Shown piece after piece: positions 1-11,683 of a stretch of 64,000 nucleotides of DNA. Source of the DNA: Ilyonectria destructans (taxonomy: Eukaryota; Ascomycota; Sordariomycetes; Hypocreales; Nectriaceae). The stretch lies in the NCBI GenBank assembly GCA_020740775.1, contig JAHEWK010000002.1, positions 1,116,001 through 1,180,000 of the forward strand, in the 5' to 3' direction. Made by a program: the position numbers and the translations under genes. The notes below the pieces were generated by a model, which searched no databases, had not been told where the DNA came from, and was given only the letters and a program-made list of their open reading frames with translations. Each line of letters opens with the position of its first letter. Positions within the stretch are counted from its first letter, which is position 1.

Positions 1-310
1 TATTCGCGCACACACCTATTGCTATTTGCACACATAACTACATCCCTATCCTACTGATAATCTATTGTCGTAATAATTTTAGTTTCGGACATAAACTTTA
101 TGGGAGACTAATTCTTAATATTTATTTCTTGGAGTATTATTTATTTATTTTAATAAGTCTAATTTAATAAGAAAAATAGATTTCAGTCGTATGATATACC
201 CTTTAACTGCACGTAGGTACCTTAGTCCCGCTCAAGCTTTTGTAAAGGAGCTTGTATCCGTGTGCGAATGCAATACTCAAAATCATAAACTCCTCGGAAG
301 ATGCAAGTTC
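1..310. repeat. diverged dispersed repeat, left copy
   Basis: AT-rich block whose two ends resemble 49900-50155 in the same order and orientation. The stretch around 20-75 (TTGCTATTTGCACACATAAC) matches around 49920-49975, and the stretch around 238-300 (GGAGCTTGTATCCGTGTGCG) matches around 50085-50145 with more mismatches. The AT-rich centre between them differs more. No intact ORF is present, so this is probably a mutated transposon or LTR remnant. The family is unknown. Confidence 0.55.
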
Positions 311-2847
311 CGCGGTGAAGTGTCCTGTACGTGCGTTGTGCGGTCTCGGGACTGTGGGGAAGGACATGATTGGGGACTGGGTGGACTGGATGCACAAGCC
401 CGATTTTGCTTCATGTAGTCGATTAGAGAAGTAGGGCTTGGCAGAGATCATCGAGCCCATACAGCATAGGACACATCAAGGTGAACAGGGTAAGGGGAGG
501 TTCGGTGAACCCCACCACAACAAAGCAGGGTTCTACCAGGAAGACCCGTCGAGCGAGATGGAGACAGATGGACCGAGATGGACCGTGAGACGTGACAGGA
601 GCCTCAGCTGGGGTAACGCGAGCGGCTATTGCCCGTCGTCCCCAGTGTCAAAGAGGGGAATTGCGGAATGATGTTGCTGAATTGGTCTTGGTTGGGCTAC
701 GAGATGTCCGAGAGGATGCGGGCTCGTTTCAACCCTCATGGCAACGTGACAGGTCGGGCTGTCATGGATTGATCGGAGGATTGGATCTCGGCAATCAGGA
801 ACCGCATCAGGTACGTATCAGGGCAAAGTTGCCCAATGCTACCTACTGAACCCAATCGACGGCTTCTCGACGATCATTCCGGGGTTCAAGGGGAGGACTT
901 GAAGCACTCCGTCCGGAGAAGGAGAATAGACGTACCGAAAGGTATCTCACGAGCGCCATCATTGGGTCGCCGAGTGGGCGGTGGGTGCGCATCGGGTGCC
1001 AACCAGATGCGGCGCCTGGTTGCCCGACGTCATCGCACAGCCTGCGGCACTACCGCTGCGGCCAGCGCCTTGGCTAGGCTTCCAGTTGGAGAAGGCGCCC
1101 AGGGATTGCGCAAATGCGAGCACGCTCCGTCGCTTGAGGAGGATCTGTTCCGTGTTCCCCAGAGCGTGTTAGGGCCAGGCGACTGCAGGACAAAGGCGCG
1201 GTGCATGTTCCAGATCTGCCGTACGCCAAAACATGTTGGAGCCGCTGTTGTGAAGCATTGGAAGTGCCTATTCGAGCTGCTACCCACTGATTCCCCTCTT
1301 CCCCTTGCATTCCCGAGGAGCTACTGGTCGGAACCCGACGACAAGAGGGGGACTGTTGGCCCGTGAACGAGGTTCGAGAACAAAGGAAGCGGGTGATGTC
1401 GAGCCATGGCGGCCCAAGTTGGGTTGAGGCCATGGCTGAAGCTGAGGGCATCGGGGGAACCAGGCGCTAGAGGTCGAGACCAAGCAGCAAGATTGGATCG
1501 GGGGGACGTAGTAGGATGCGCGCAAGGGGGGTAAAAAGGACAATACAAACGAGGATGGTGGGTTGAGGCTCGATGAGGTGTCGATGGTTCCAAGGGATGC
1601 CCTGCTGTGGGTTGGCTAAGAGCTTGAAAGTGGAGGGGAGAGGTGTTATTGCGGCAGTGCAGTGTGATAGTGAGCGGGCATAGAATTGCAAATAAATGTC
1701 TTAGTTTGGATCTGGAAGTAAATAAAAACCAAGTCAACCGGCTTCCAATGATTGGTTTAGCTCAATAATAGTATTGTATCATCAACATCGGCCTTTGTTC
1801 CAATTAAATCTTATTCCAAGCCCATTTGCTCTATCTCATTGTATCAAAACAATAACATCCCAGGGTGTGCCTCGCTCAGCCCCTGTCCCGGCAAGCCTGC
1901 TTCCTCAAGCCTCAACGCCTCATCCCAGGCAACTAAAATCCGGCTTTTGGTCGCATCCCCCACTTGGCTCTGGTTTGGGCGTCGAGGAAAGGCACCGGCA
2001 ACCTTCGGCGAAGTGAGGGCTCGCGCAACCGAATGCAAAGTCTTTTTTCTGTGAAATGTAATTGTTTGTATTTGGTTCGTTTCGACCCAACGATAGATAG
2101 CCACATAGATGACTGGATCTCGCGTTGGGCTCTGGTAACAGCGGTTCGTTGCTTCTGCTGGGGCTCATGCTCGCCATTGCCGGTTGGTACTCTTCAGTGT
2201 GTCTCGCAGCGCCAGAGCCCCTGGAACACCTCCTATCACAGGCGCCCGTCAGCAGACCGCCCCACCGAGGCTACTAAAGGGCAGTGGGGTGGACGACCTC
2301 TGGCCCCTCTGAGCCCCTCCTTGTACGGCTCTCTCTGCGAAATGGAACCCTTGCAGAGGGGTCACACGCTACCAGCGCACTGTCCACTGGAGTCTTGCGC
2401 ACTAAATCTGGCATCGAGCGGGGCGACCTGCCGGTCAACGTCATCGCCCACTTCCACCCACTTCCACCCACCCTCCATGATCCAACATCCGTCATCTGGG
2501 CGCCATTATCAAATTGTCCCAGCATCCCTCCTGGTCTCGGCCCTTTTTGATCATATGCCACCCACCACCCACCACCCACCACCTTCTTCTTCTTCTTCCA
2601 TCTCGTTTATCTCTCGCACACTCTTCTTCTACCCTTTACTGCATCGCAGCTAGCATCCCGGGTACTTGCACAATCTACTAATACCCGTCCATCCTCTATA
2701 CTGACGTACACGCTGGTTGTACACTCAGTCTTTCTCTGCCGACCTACTTGTTGGAGGCGAATCCCCCGTTTCACATTTCCGACCTGAGTCATCTGGTGCG
2801 AACCAGCTTGAACCACCACAACACACATCACACCCCCCTCATTCACC
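311..2847. other. intergenic region, no supported gene
   Basis: No ORF here resembles a known family or shows coding-like codon use. The last 300 bases (2450-2800) are rich in CCACC and CTTCTT runs and look like the promoter and pyrimidine-rich leader of the gene starting at 2848. Confidence 0.5.
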
Positions 2848-4512
2848 ATGGGCGAACGCTGGGATCGTGACCGCTTCATGTATGAACGGAGTCGTGACCA
2901 GGGCCGCGACCAGAGCCGGGCTGAAGATGAGCGAACCTACATGCGCGGTGGACGGGGCAGTTTCGATCGTTCGGATGATCGACAAGACCGCCGTGTCAAC
3001 CGTGGCTTTGACGATGACGACATGGTGCGAGATCGCCGCTACTACCCCGAGGACCGACCTATGCCTCGCCGCGAGGGCCCTGGACCCGAATACCCACGCC
3101 GAGGCGTAATGGAGAGGGAGCGGGAGCGAGACTTTCCTCCCCGCGACGCTGCTCCTCGCCGTCCCGGCTTCCTGCGCCGCCAGTCCTCTCTTGACACATT
3201 TGATCGTCGCCCATCTCGCATCTTCCACGAGCACGATGAACTGCCCCCGCCAGCCCGCCGTGAGGACGTCCGTCGGGACGACTACCGCGCTCCCGCATAC
3301 ACCCCGATTCCTCTCCCCAAGGCTCGCGGACTGCCCCCACCTCGCCGCTACCCCGATCAGGGATTCTACGATGACATCAAAGTCGCTGAGCCCGATTACT
3401 ATGGCGATGATGACTTCAGGCCATATCCCGATCGGGTTCGCGAACGGGAGTATTCTAAAACCACCCGGACGCAGCGCTCCCACAGCCGGGACTCCTTATC
3501 TACCCGAACCCGATCTCATCGAAGCAGCTCGATCTCTTCTTCTACCTCTAGCCACTCCTCTAGCAGCAGCGGAGGTACCACCGTGCGGAGCGAGTACCCT
3601 AAGAAGGGCAAAACTCGCATCCCCTCCAAACTCGTTTCCAAGCGAGCTCTCATTGATTTGGGATACCCGTTCTTCGAGGAGGTGAGTAATATCCTTGGAC
3701 CTGTTCTCATGAGACATAATCTAACCAGACCCAGGGCAACACAATCATTGTGCAGAAGGCTCTCGGACAGGACAACATTGATGAGCTACTCAAGGTTAGC
3801 GAAGACTACAAGAAGGGTAAGTCAACCAACGTCTCACAGTATTTCTACACGAAATTAACGCATCACGCCTACAGTTGAACTGGATATCCTTGCCGCTCGA
3901 AACCCTCCAGCCCCAGTTGCTGCGCTTCCTCCTCCTCCCCCTTCCAAAGCACCGGCACCGCCCCCTCCACCCCCCGTCTTCGAAACCCCAGCTCCTCCGC
4001 CAGACCCTAGGCCAGCTCCTCCTCCCGAGCCTAAGAGAGAGAAGGCATTTCCGCCTCCGCCACCAGTGGTGGTGGCGGTGCCACCTCCAGCCCCCCCACC
4101 CCCAGTCATCATTGATGCTGGACCACCAGTAGAGCTTGTCGAGGAGACATACATTCGTGACGAATCTCCCAGTCGATCCAGCAGCACGTCAAGCTGGGAC
4201 ACGCATCGCCACCGTCACAGAAGTCGCCGCCGCCGCAAGTCTGTGGGACCCTTGGCGATCTATGAACGATCCCGTTCTCGTTCTCGAAGCGGCCATGAGC
4301 TCCGCGCCGAGATTCGCGCCCTGGAGCGTGAACTTGCTCATCGCCCTAAAGGCTCTTCCAATCGCGAACTGGTGCGAGCTGAGCGACTTCCTGATGGACA
4401 AGTCGTGATTTATGAGGAGAAGTTGGAGAAGGTGGTCGAGCACCACAAGCCACCGCGGCTTGAGAAGGACAAGAAAGGTAGGATGTCCATCAGCGTGCCG
4501 AAAAACCGATAA
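2848..4512 (+). CDS. DUF8035-type Arg/Ser- and Pro-rich fungal protein
   Basis: Three exons, 2848-3681, 3735-3816 and 3875-4512, give 517 residues. The first intron has GTGAGT, a CTAAC branch at 3721 and CCAG ending at 3734. The second uses GTAAGT and ACAG. The N-terminal 240 residues are dense in Arg/Asp with RDR/RRYYPEDR-like repeats, followed by an SR-rich patch. The conserved core spans the splices (about residues 265-312) and contains IPSKLVSKRALIDLGYPF, GNTIIVQKALGQ and ELLKVSEDYKK, which I recall as the fungal DUF8035 domain. A poly-proline segment, a second basic RHRHRSRRRR patch and a charged tail follow. Composition suggests a nuclear or RNA-associated scaffold, but that is inference. 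The start has a good context and a CT-rich leader. Function is unknown. Confidence 0.85.
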
Positions 4513-5729
4513 AGGTGCGCCTTTTTCACCGGTTCGAGCTTTGAGGAGCAGCGGGCTGACCTGGATTATGCAGGACCTCCTCCCTCACTCGTACGAGCTA
4601 TGCTCAAAACCTTGACCTGAATGGGCACCACGACGCAAATGCAGAAAAGGAGGTTGGATGAAGAGACACGACTGGGGAGCGGCTTGAAATTGAATCTTTT
4701 CCTTCTCTTTTAATGAGGCAGAGGTTGTACCAGCCGGAACAGTGAGGCGCGGTACACGCTACCCAGGACCAACGGGATCTACGAACGAATAAAGAGCTCA
4801 TGAATGGGCACATATACGAATCGAATGTACAATGATGGAAATGATATAGACGTGTACTATGGTTTTGGGATCATGACTCAGTGGCACGGCGGATTCACGG
4901 GCTGATTTTGTTCTGGTTTGGGTTTGGGCGCAGATATTGGCGGAAACGGCGACATCAGTAACGACGAAATGACAATTTTCTTTCAATATTAAAGACACTT
5001 ATTTTTACAAGCACACGTTTGAGACACTCGTTAAGATTCGTTTATTTTAGATTGGCCAGAGCATACACTGCGGCTTCTCGTAATGGCTGCACCAAAGATC
5101 TGACAGCGGGTGCGGTGACTATAGGATCATGATCAAATCACGAGTCGGCCATCTGCGCCACAAATTTGGACTCTGCTGACAGGGAGTGTATGGGTTTTTG
5201 GACCGCGACACCCGTATCAGAACCGTATTTGCAAACGGGATCGCTATAACTCGGCGGCTCTACCTGAGACAGGCGTTTGCCTTTGCCGGCAAAGGTCACC
5301 TGGTGCTGCAGGTCTTAGAATGGGCTGATGCATGGTGATTTGAGGGTTGCGAGGGACGGAATGTGTGAGATGGAGGTGTGGTGGGGATTTAGGTCATGTG
5401 CGACCTTGGTGTTTGTCTACTGATACCTCCACACATGAAGTGAGACGTCGATATGATAGAAAGTCGGTCCAGATATATATTTTCTACTCGGGAGGATTCG
5501 AAGCACCCTCAGCAGGTTAGGGCATCATGGAGAGAGATGAATTCAGAACCGATGTTGGGTGTATTCGCTAAAACTTCTTCTGCTTATGACTGCAACTAAC
5601 AGACCCGGGTATCGTGTGCTAGTACCATGAACATAGAACCTTCCCCCCTAAACCATTCCCCTTGAATACTCTCCTAGAAAATATCACGGTCTCGTATTTC
5701 TGACATAAAAAGTGACATCTGAAGTCCCT
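4513..5729. other. intergenic, converging 3' ends
   Basis: Lies between the 3' end of the + strand gene at 4512 and the 3' end of the - strand gene at 5730. It should hold both 3' UTRs. No coding signal was seen. Confidence 0.5.
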
Positions 5730-6131
5730 TTACTGAACCTTCTTTCCCTCGGCAAGTTGTCGTCCCTGGACTGTGAAGCGGACGTATGCAAAGGCGGCCA
5801 AGGCGCCGATTGAGATGAGCACGATGTTCCCTGAGTAACGTTAAATTAACATCATTAGTCAACACAGCTGTTGTCCAACAAGATTATGATGGCGCAAAAT
5901 GGCAGGAGGAAAAGAGGTGTGAGAGAGCATACCAGCAACAAACTTGCCCACGCCACCAGCGACATCGACCATCCCTGAAACGATGTTGCCCAAGAGATTG
6001 AAGAATCCAGCGAAGAAGTTGAGGATGGCCGAGACAGTAGAACTGACTACGGCATAGGCGGTTGACAAGATCGAGGCCAGGAGCTCGTAGATGGACTTGA
6101 TAAAGTCAGAAATTGCGGTGGTGATGGCCAT
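5730..6131 (-). CDS. small conserved membrane protein, 99 aa
   Basis: Two exons on the minus strand, 6131-5933 and 5830-5730, separated by a 102-nt intron (GTATGC ... CTCAG). The product is 99 residues. Residues 1-66 form amphipathic to hydrophobic helices rich in Ala, Ser, Val and Gly (for example YELLASILSTAYAVVSSTVS). The second exon supplies a clear membrane segment (VLISIGALAAFAYVRF) and a short polar basic tail ending GKKVQ. The joint across the splice gives a Gly codon and one open frame to TAA. I do not recognise a named family. Similar tiny hydrophobic proteins occur in many Pezizomycotina. Probably an organelle or endomembrane protein. Confidence 0.72.
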
Positions 6132-8364
6132 GGTGGGCGAATTTTGGTGATGGATGTGTATTGGACGCTGTGGATTTGCTTTGTAGGTTGGCAATATGTT
6201 TGACGAATTTGAGAGGTACCCAAGCGCTTTTATGAAGAGCACGCGGAGCCAAGTCCTAGACCTTTTTGCTTAGAGTCGTGACGTCGTCATGCTCATCATG
6301 TCGTGGTGTCAATGGGGAGCCCATGTGACGTCACTAGGATACCCGCCACGGGAGCCACGCGACAGCCCTTTGGGGTGGCTATTGACGTTATGGGAAAGAA
6401 TGGCGTGCGAGAGCGAATCAAAAGACGGCGATGCGCGATAAGTGAGTGGTGTCATTGAAGAGGACGGCCCGAGGTGTGAGTTTGTTGTTGTGGTGGGCGG
6501 CTTGGAGTAACGGCTGCTCGAGGGGCTGAGATGCAATGACGCCTTTGAGGACTGATGCTGTTTAACACTATTTTGCCACACCAGCACCAAATGTTTTACA
6601 GTCCAAAAGGATCAAAGATGTGAATTTTCGACAATAGCATTAAAGCTCAGGGACCTTAAGTTCTTAGAAATAGGTACTGGTTCTTTCCTACCTATCTGAG
6701 GACTGCTCAAGTATTGTAGTCGAAATACGTGTAGTGCCGACTGCCATAACGAAATGTGGTTTAGGATGCCGCCAAGAACACGTATATCTAATCCTTGTTG
6801 CATATCCCATCACTATCTGGCGCTCAGTATGAATAGTTTAGATCTTGTGTCTCGAAATTGGGGACCTGGTGGATGGAGACCGTTATTCCATGAGGCCACT
6901 GGGTATGACATAACCACTCAAGCGGTGCTCTGCTTGCGTCGCCACGATTGGATAATCTGGCCCTCCACATCACGCCCTTGCATCCAAGGACCCCTTCAAA
7001 GGCAGTCGCCACCCCTCTCTGCTCACGCCCAAACCACTGCCTTGGCCTTTTATCTAAGTTACCATTCAAGGCCCCAGCAGAGTGGCCAACGGATACCCCG
7101 CGGTGCAGCTCTAAATTGATTACAGATGCATCACAAATCCCTTTTGAATCGGGCATTGTGTTCCTCATGTCTCACTCCCCCTGTGGACATGATGGTGTCG
7201 GCGCGACCCCAGGACGCGGACGTGGAGGCGCTCTCGAGTGAATTCCGGCCGTGAGACCAGGAGGCGAGGGAGGCGTCAACCTCCCCCTCGGATGTGGAGT
7301 TGACTACAGGATAAAATTAATGCAGAAAGTACAACAAGAGAAGCAATTTAATATGTCTCTAATAATAGGCAAGGGCTTGTAAAAACCCTTATTATAAAAC
7401 TTCTAATGCGCGGGGGAGATAAACAACAGGGAGGACTAAAAGACCCAACATCCCGCCCAAAGGCTGATGAAGGCTGTGTTGGCGGTGCGTCTTCAATAGC
7501 TAGGCAGGCCCTTCCAAAGCTGCATTGGCGGGACGAAACTGAGAAGAACAGGACATTCGCCTTCGCTGACCGAGCCACCCAAAACTTCCAGGTTCTCCGG
7601 CCATGCGCTCGACCGTGGCTCGGAGTATAAATGATGACTCCGGTGTCCAGGTGCGCTTCTTGGTCCAGGGTATTCGGGATGGTGCTTTGATAGCCAGTCC
7701 AGCTCCGCTCGGATCATCACTGTAAATGGGGTCTGGGCCGTGCCTGGTGCGGACCGGTAATAGGCTGCCACGCCTAATGCTAGAAATGCTGGAGGTTTAC
7801 TTGGACTGCGCGACCAACACGGAGACAGCTGGGCTTCTGGAAACCTGGGCGCAGTCACTCCAATTTATCTCCCCGCCTAGGCAAAGGTTACGCAGACGGC
7901 ATAAGACAGATCCCAGGGATTGATGTCCTGTCGCGGGGCAGGGAGTCGTTGCGCAGGCTTGTCTTCTAAGCGGAATGCCCGATTCGAGTCCCGCCACCCT
8001 GGGGCCATCGAGCTTCACTGACCCCGGAACGTATGGGCGGCAAGATCGGGGATCAGAGTCATGCCATGCTGCGAGTAAAGGCTCGAACAGATGCACTTGA
8101 CACAGTCATTCTACCTTCCACTTATCCTATAACAACCAAAAACGATCACAAACTGCAGACAAAAAAAAACCAGGGTAAAGAGGAGGCTGTAAAGCGACAG
8201 CTACAATAAAGAAAGTTGGTTGCGGCGCAGCAGCCGCTGAGCCTGCGAGAAAGGATATCTGAGGTACTGATATTCAGCCGGCATTCCCCGCTTTCCTCCG
8301 TCGCAACTTTATATCTTCTCAGAGCTGCTATATTTCTTTGGAGAATGCGTCACGTACAATTGTG
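6132..8364. other. intergenic region with repeat remnant
   Basis: No supported gene. The first part is the promoter of the gene starting at 6131. From about 7320 the DNA turns AT-rich and then enters a dispersed repeat (7421-7580). The 7600-8300 stretch has only short overlapping ORFs on both strands and may be decayed element sequence. Confidence 0.45.
7421..7580 (+). repeat. dispersed repeat, copy also at 49397-49560
   Basis: GAGGACTAAAAGACCCAACA followed by CAAAGGCTGATGAAGGCTGT is shared almost exactly with 49407 onward. Similarity then fades into GAGAAGAACAGGACATT versus a more A-rich version at 49500-49530. No ORF of known family is carried. Confidence 0.7.
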
Positions 8365-9579
8365 ATGATCTCCACCGACCCAAGCTCCCTTTCCTATCGA
8401 TTCCACAACGCATTGCTGATGAGAAGGTTGCGAGCGAGATTTCCGCTGCGGAAACAGCATTGGACTGGCGACAATTCACTGGAAATTCATCAACAGCAAG
8501 AGACAAGCTGTGGCCACAGCCCACCTGGTCCTCCATCGCGCCACGAGACCGATCTCGGGCCACCCTCTCAGAGCACTCCAGTTCCCGCCTTCCCGGACGG
8601 AGTTGAAGTTCTGCACGACTGCCCCGACGCCACGATTGACATCTGCTTTGTCCACGGTCTGAGTGGCAATCGGATTAGCACCTGGACCGCTAAAGGGCAG
8701 TCCAAACCCTGGCCCGAGACGCTCCTGCCGCCCAAGCTCAGCAGGGCTCGCATTCTCACGTACGGCTACGACGCGTACATTGTGCGGAAACCGGTCGCAT
8801 CGACAAACGGGCTGATCGATCACGCCACGAACCTTTTGAACGATCTGACGACCGACAGAGCCCGTTCCAATGCATCCTCTCGACCGCTAGTCTTTGTCGC
8901 CCACAGCCTGGGCGGCCTCGTCTGTAAGGAAGCGGTTCTTCTCTCCCGAAACAACCCCGAACCGCACCTCCGGTGTATATTCGACTGCACCAAGGGCATC
9001 GTATTCCTGGGCACGCCTCACAGGGGATCCTGGATAGCCGACTGGGCCAGGATACCGGCTTCGGCCCTTGGAGTCGTCAAGTCCACCAACAAGTCGTTGT
9101 TGAAGATCTTGGAGACAGAAGACAAGTACCTCCAGTCCGTTCAGGATCGGTTCTGGTCTATGGTACGGGAACAGCAACAGGCCGGCCGGGATCTCGAGGT
9201 TACGTGCTTCTTTGAAGAACTGCCCTTGTCCGGGGTTGGAAAAGTCGTCTCTAAGGACTCGGCTACCCTTGAAAGTTACAACGCGATCAGCATCCACGCT
9301 AACCATAGGAATATGGTCAAGTTTAGCTCCGTGGACGACAATGGATTCAAAAGGCTGCTTGGCGAGCTGATTAGATGGGAATCACAAATCAGGAACTTAG
9401 CTATTAGTCAACCAACACGATCTATAGAAGAAGCGCAGATGAAAAGACCAGCCAACTCGTCCTTTAACAACTTTGGCTCTGGCGACCAACTCAATGCTCC
9501 TGACGGCACCGTGAACAAGAGCATAGGCGATGGCAAGCACTTCGCTGGGGCTACTTTCTCCGGCCCAGTGCAATTCTGA
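8365..9579 (+). CDS. SesB-like alpha/beta hydrolase with C-terminal sigma amyloid motif
   Basis: Single exon, 404 residues from the first ATG (the frame is open slightly upstream without an ATG; ATG 8419 is a possible later start). The hydrolase domain spans about residues 80-330. FVHGLSGN near residue 97 is the oxyanion-side motif, VFVAHSLGGLVCKEAV carries nucleophile Ser181 in A-H-S-L-G, and FLGTPHRGS and a late IHANHRNM (candidate catalytic His) follow. This matches the PGAP1/DUF676-like SesB lipase family of fungal death-pathway effectors. Residues 367-404 form a Gly/Asn-rich motif (GSGDQLNAP then GDGKHFAGA then GPVQF) matching the sigma amyloid motif. The same motif ends the convergent SesA gene and begins the NLR downstream. 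Expected role, from family knowledge: membrane- or lipid-directed cell-death or signalling effector activated by amyloid templating. Confidence 0.86.
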   Translation: MISTDPSSLSYRFHNALLMRRLRARFPLRKQHWTGDNSLEIHQQQETSCGHSPPGPPSRHETDLGPPSQSTPVPAFPDGVEVLHDCPDATIDICFVHGLSGNRISTWTAKGQSKPWPETLLPPKLSRARILTYGYDAYIVRKPVASTNGLIDHATNLLNDLTTDRARSNASSRPLVFVAHSLGGLVCKEAVLLSRNNPEPHLRCIFDCTKGIVFLGTPHRGSWIADWARIPASALGVVKSTNKSLLKILETEDKYLQSVQDRFWSMVREQQQAGRDLEVTCFFEELPLSGVGKVVSKDSATLESYNAISIHANHRNMVKFSSVDDNGFKRLLGELIRWESQIRNLAISQPTRSIEEAQMKRPANSSFNNFGSGDQLNAPDGTVNKSIGDGKHFAGATFSGPVQF

Positions 9580-9664
9580 GGGGTACGGGAGCAGCGTTCT
9601 CGAGAGCAAGTGTCTGAAGATATATAGGCAGAGGTCGATCGAGGAGGCTGCGAATCTAATCCTA

Positions 9665-9880
9665 GTTTTTTATTTTTATTTTCTTTATTTTAGCTTTACT
9701 TAATATTATAATAGATTAAAGCTATACAGTATTTTCAAACAATAAAGATAAATATTTAGTGCTACACTCAGTATCTAATCTTAGGTATATTATATTGCTT
9801 TATACTTCTGCGTTTAATTCAAATTCTTTTATTAAACCTAACATAACTGAGGATATTATACTTAAGCTATATTACCAAGC
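9665..9880. other. AT-rich intergenic block between the two effectors
   Basis: Long TTATTTTTATT-type runs with many TA dinucleotides sit between the 3' ends of the SesB-like and SesA genes. It resembles a RIP-mutated insertion or an AT-rich terminator region. No ORF of substance. Confidence 0.5.
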
Positions 9881-9990
9881 GCACAAGAACGTCTGCTCGC
9901 ACTACCTGGACATAACCCAGCTAACAACGGGTAACATACTGAACTAGTCTTCCACCTTCTGGTAGTAGTCCTTCTCAGCTCGGATTGTTA

Positions 9991-10611
9991 TCAAAAATGC
10001 ACTGGACCAAAGAAACTAGCCCCAGCGAAGTGCTTACCATCGCCTGTGCTCTTGTTCACAGTGCCGCCAGGAGCGTTGAGTTGGTCGCCAGAGCCAAAGT
10101 GCGTAAAAGAGTCGCCCGACCTCTCGTTCGGCACGGACGCCTCCATCTTTGATAGCTTCTCGATGGCACCGCGTAACTCGTTGACTTGGTCATCCATTTC
10201 TACTCTGATCGTACAGTTCTCGGCTAAGACAAATATATTATTCATCATCCCCATCATCAAGACCTCTATCGTTTTTCCCTTGCCTTCTTGTCTTACGGCC
10301 TCTTTGTAACCCTCGAACCTCGAAGTCTCCGGTGCTTGGGCGACGGCGTTGAATATACTCTTGGACAGCTCTGCGTTGGTATTGCACGCCTTCAGTGAGT
10401 CTAGGGCGTTTTGGGGATCTCTGGCTGCATTGTGTCCGCCCAGTTGAGTCTTGGCAGTTTGGAGAGCCTGCCGGACAAGGAGCAGCCCTCGACCCGCTTC
10501 ATGGAAAGCCTCCCGGAGACCCTTGTCATCTTTGACAACATTGTAGTGATCTGTGGCGGCCTCGAGGGTGGTGATCGTGCTCGAGATCAAGTCTGTGACG
10601 GTAGCTGCCAT
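9991..10611 (-). CDS. SesA-domain protein with C-terminal sigma amyloid motif
   Basis: Single exon, 206 residues, ATG at 10611. Residues 1-160 are helical: an N-terminal TDLISSTITTLEAATDHYN segment, then FHEAGRGLLLVRQALQTAK, later CNTNAELSKSIFNAVAQA and a KGKTIEVLMMGMMNN helix. This pattern fits the SesA/Goodbye-like N-terminal domain found on fungal NLRs and as stand-alone effectors. Residues 169-206 are a sigma motif (GSGDQLNAP, GDGKHFAGA, GPVHF) nearly identical to that of the SesB-like hydrolase, down to the DNA. It is convergent with the hydrolase gene and divergent from the NLR. Inferred role: a second downstream partner recruited when the NLR forms a sigma amyloid seed. Confidence 0.82.
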   Translation of the reverse strand: MAATVTDLISSTITTLEAATDHYNVVKDDKGLREAFHEAGRGLLLVRQALQTAKTQLGGHNAARDPQNALDSLKACNTNAELSKSIFNAVAQAPETSRFEGYKEAVRQEGKGKTIEVLMMGMMNNIFVLAENCTIRVEMDDQVNELRGAIEKLSKMEASVPNERSGDSFTHFGSGDQLNAPGGTVNKSTGDGKHFAGASFFGPVHF

Positions 10612-11683
10612 CTTTGGGCGGAAGACTAAATCCGGGCTGTGGATATGCTCCTATGCTGCCAACGTCTGAGGCTTATTAGCGGTTGATACCTTGCTCCCCA
10701 AGATTCGGGTCTCGAACAATTACGGAGAAGGAAAGTGTCAGTCGGATTAGCGAAGGGAAAACGCAGAGCGCTGAGAACGTTGGATAATAAAGACGCCTGG
10801 CTTCCTACACGCCTGTGGAAGATGCGGGCACTCCACAGTATCGCGCATGGGCAATCTAGATTCTCATTTGCTGGGTGTGTCACGTCTCAAAGATGTTGTC
10901 TGATCAGCCGCCCTCTGAGCCTGCATCGCTACGTGTGATGTGGCTGCAGGTTAGCAGCCTGAATTGGTTCAGGACATGCCGATACTCGACGACAATGGTA
11001 ACTGATTGGCTCATCGTGCCGACTTTATGCATGTGCGTGAAGACGGTGAAGCTGACAATGAAGCCAATGTGCGAAAATTTTCAAATTGGGCACAGCCTGA
11101 TCCATTCTGCACATCTGGCATCTATCGGACTGAACGGACCCCGCCCATCCCCTGGATCAGCTGGTGCGTTGCCTGGAGAGGATTGGGGAGGAGCGTGCGG
11201 CTCTCGAGCGACTCGTCCTGGGCTGACACCCCAATCCGACGCCAGAGGTGCTTTCCCGCTTCCCAAAAGTATCCGACTATTTTTCGGCTCGCGAGCAAAA
11301 CCTCTACATGTTGTACACGTTTTGATCTTCTCAAGACGACCCCAGTCTCGTTTGTATCCGTCTTTGCCGTCACATTTTCGCGAAGCCCTATTGTGGCAGC
11401 TGGCCATCCAGCCTCCTCCCCGCTGTGGCCGCCAACGAGTAAACCGTCGGACTGACCTCGTCGCCCTCACCGTTCCCAGGTGACTTCGCGTCGGCTCGCG
11501 CACCTGTCTTTTTTCGGCAGAGAGGAAGGGATTTTGGTAGTCCGGTTCTCACCCTGCGTTGCCTCCTTTAGCCGGAACTACAGGCCGTAGTAAGCCCTTG
11601 GATAGATCATACTCCTGGTGCAACTCCGCTCATCTTTTTGTCGTGCCTCAGCCTTCTTCAATAGATCTAACATACTTTAGTCA
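10612..11683. promoter_or_regulatory. shared divergent promoter region of SesA gene and NLR
   Basis: About 1.07 kb separates the SesA start (minus strand) from the NLR start (plus strand). No supported gene was found. Both genes must initiate here, so common regulation is possible. No specific operator was recognised. Confidence 0.45.

Noticed and set aside
7960..8020. tRNA-like B-box (GATTCGAGTCC) near 7983
   Set aside because: The T-arm stem does not pair and no acceptor stem or A-box could be aligned. No convincing tRNA gene was found anywhere in the window.
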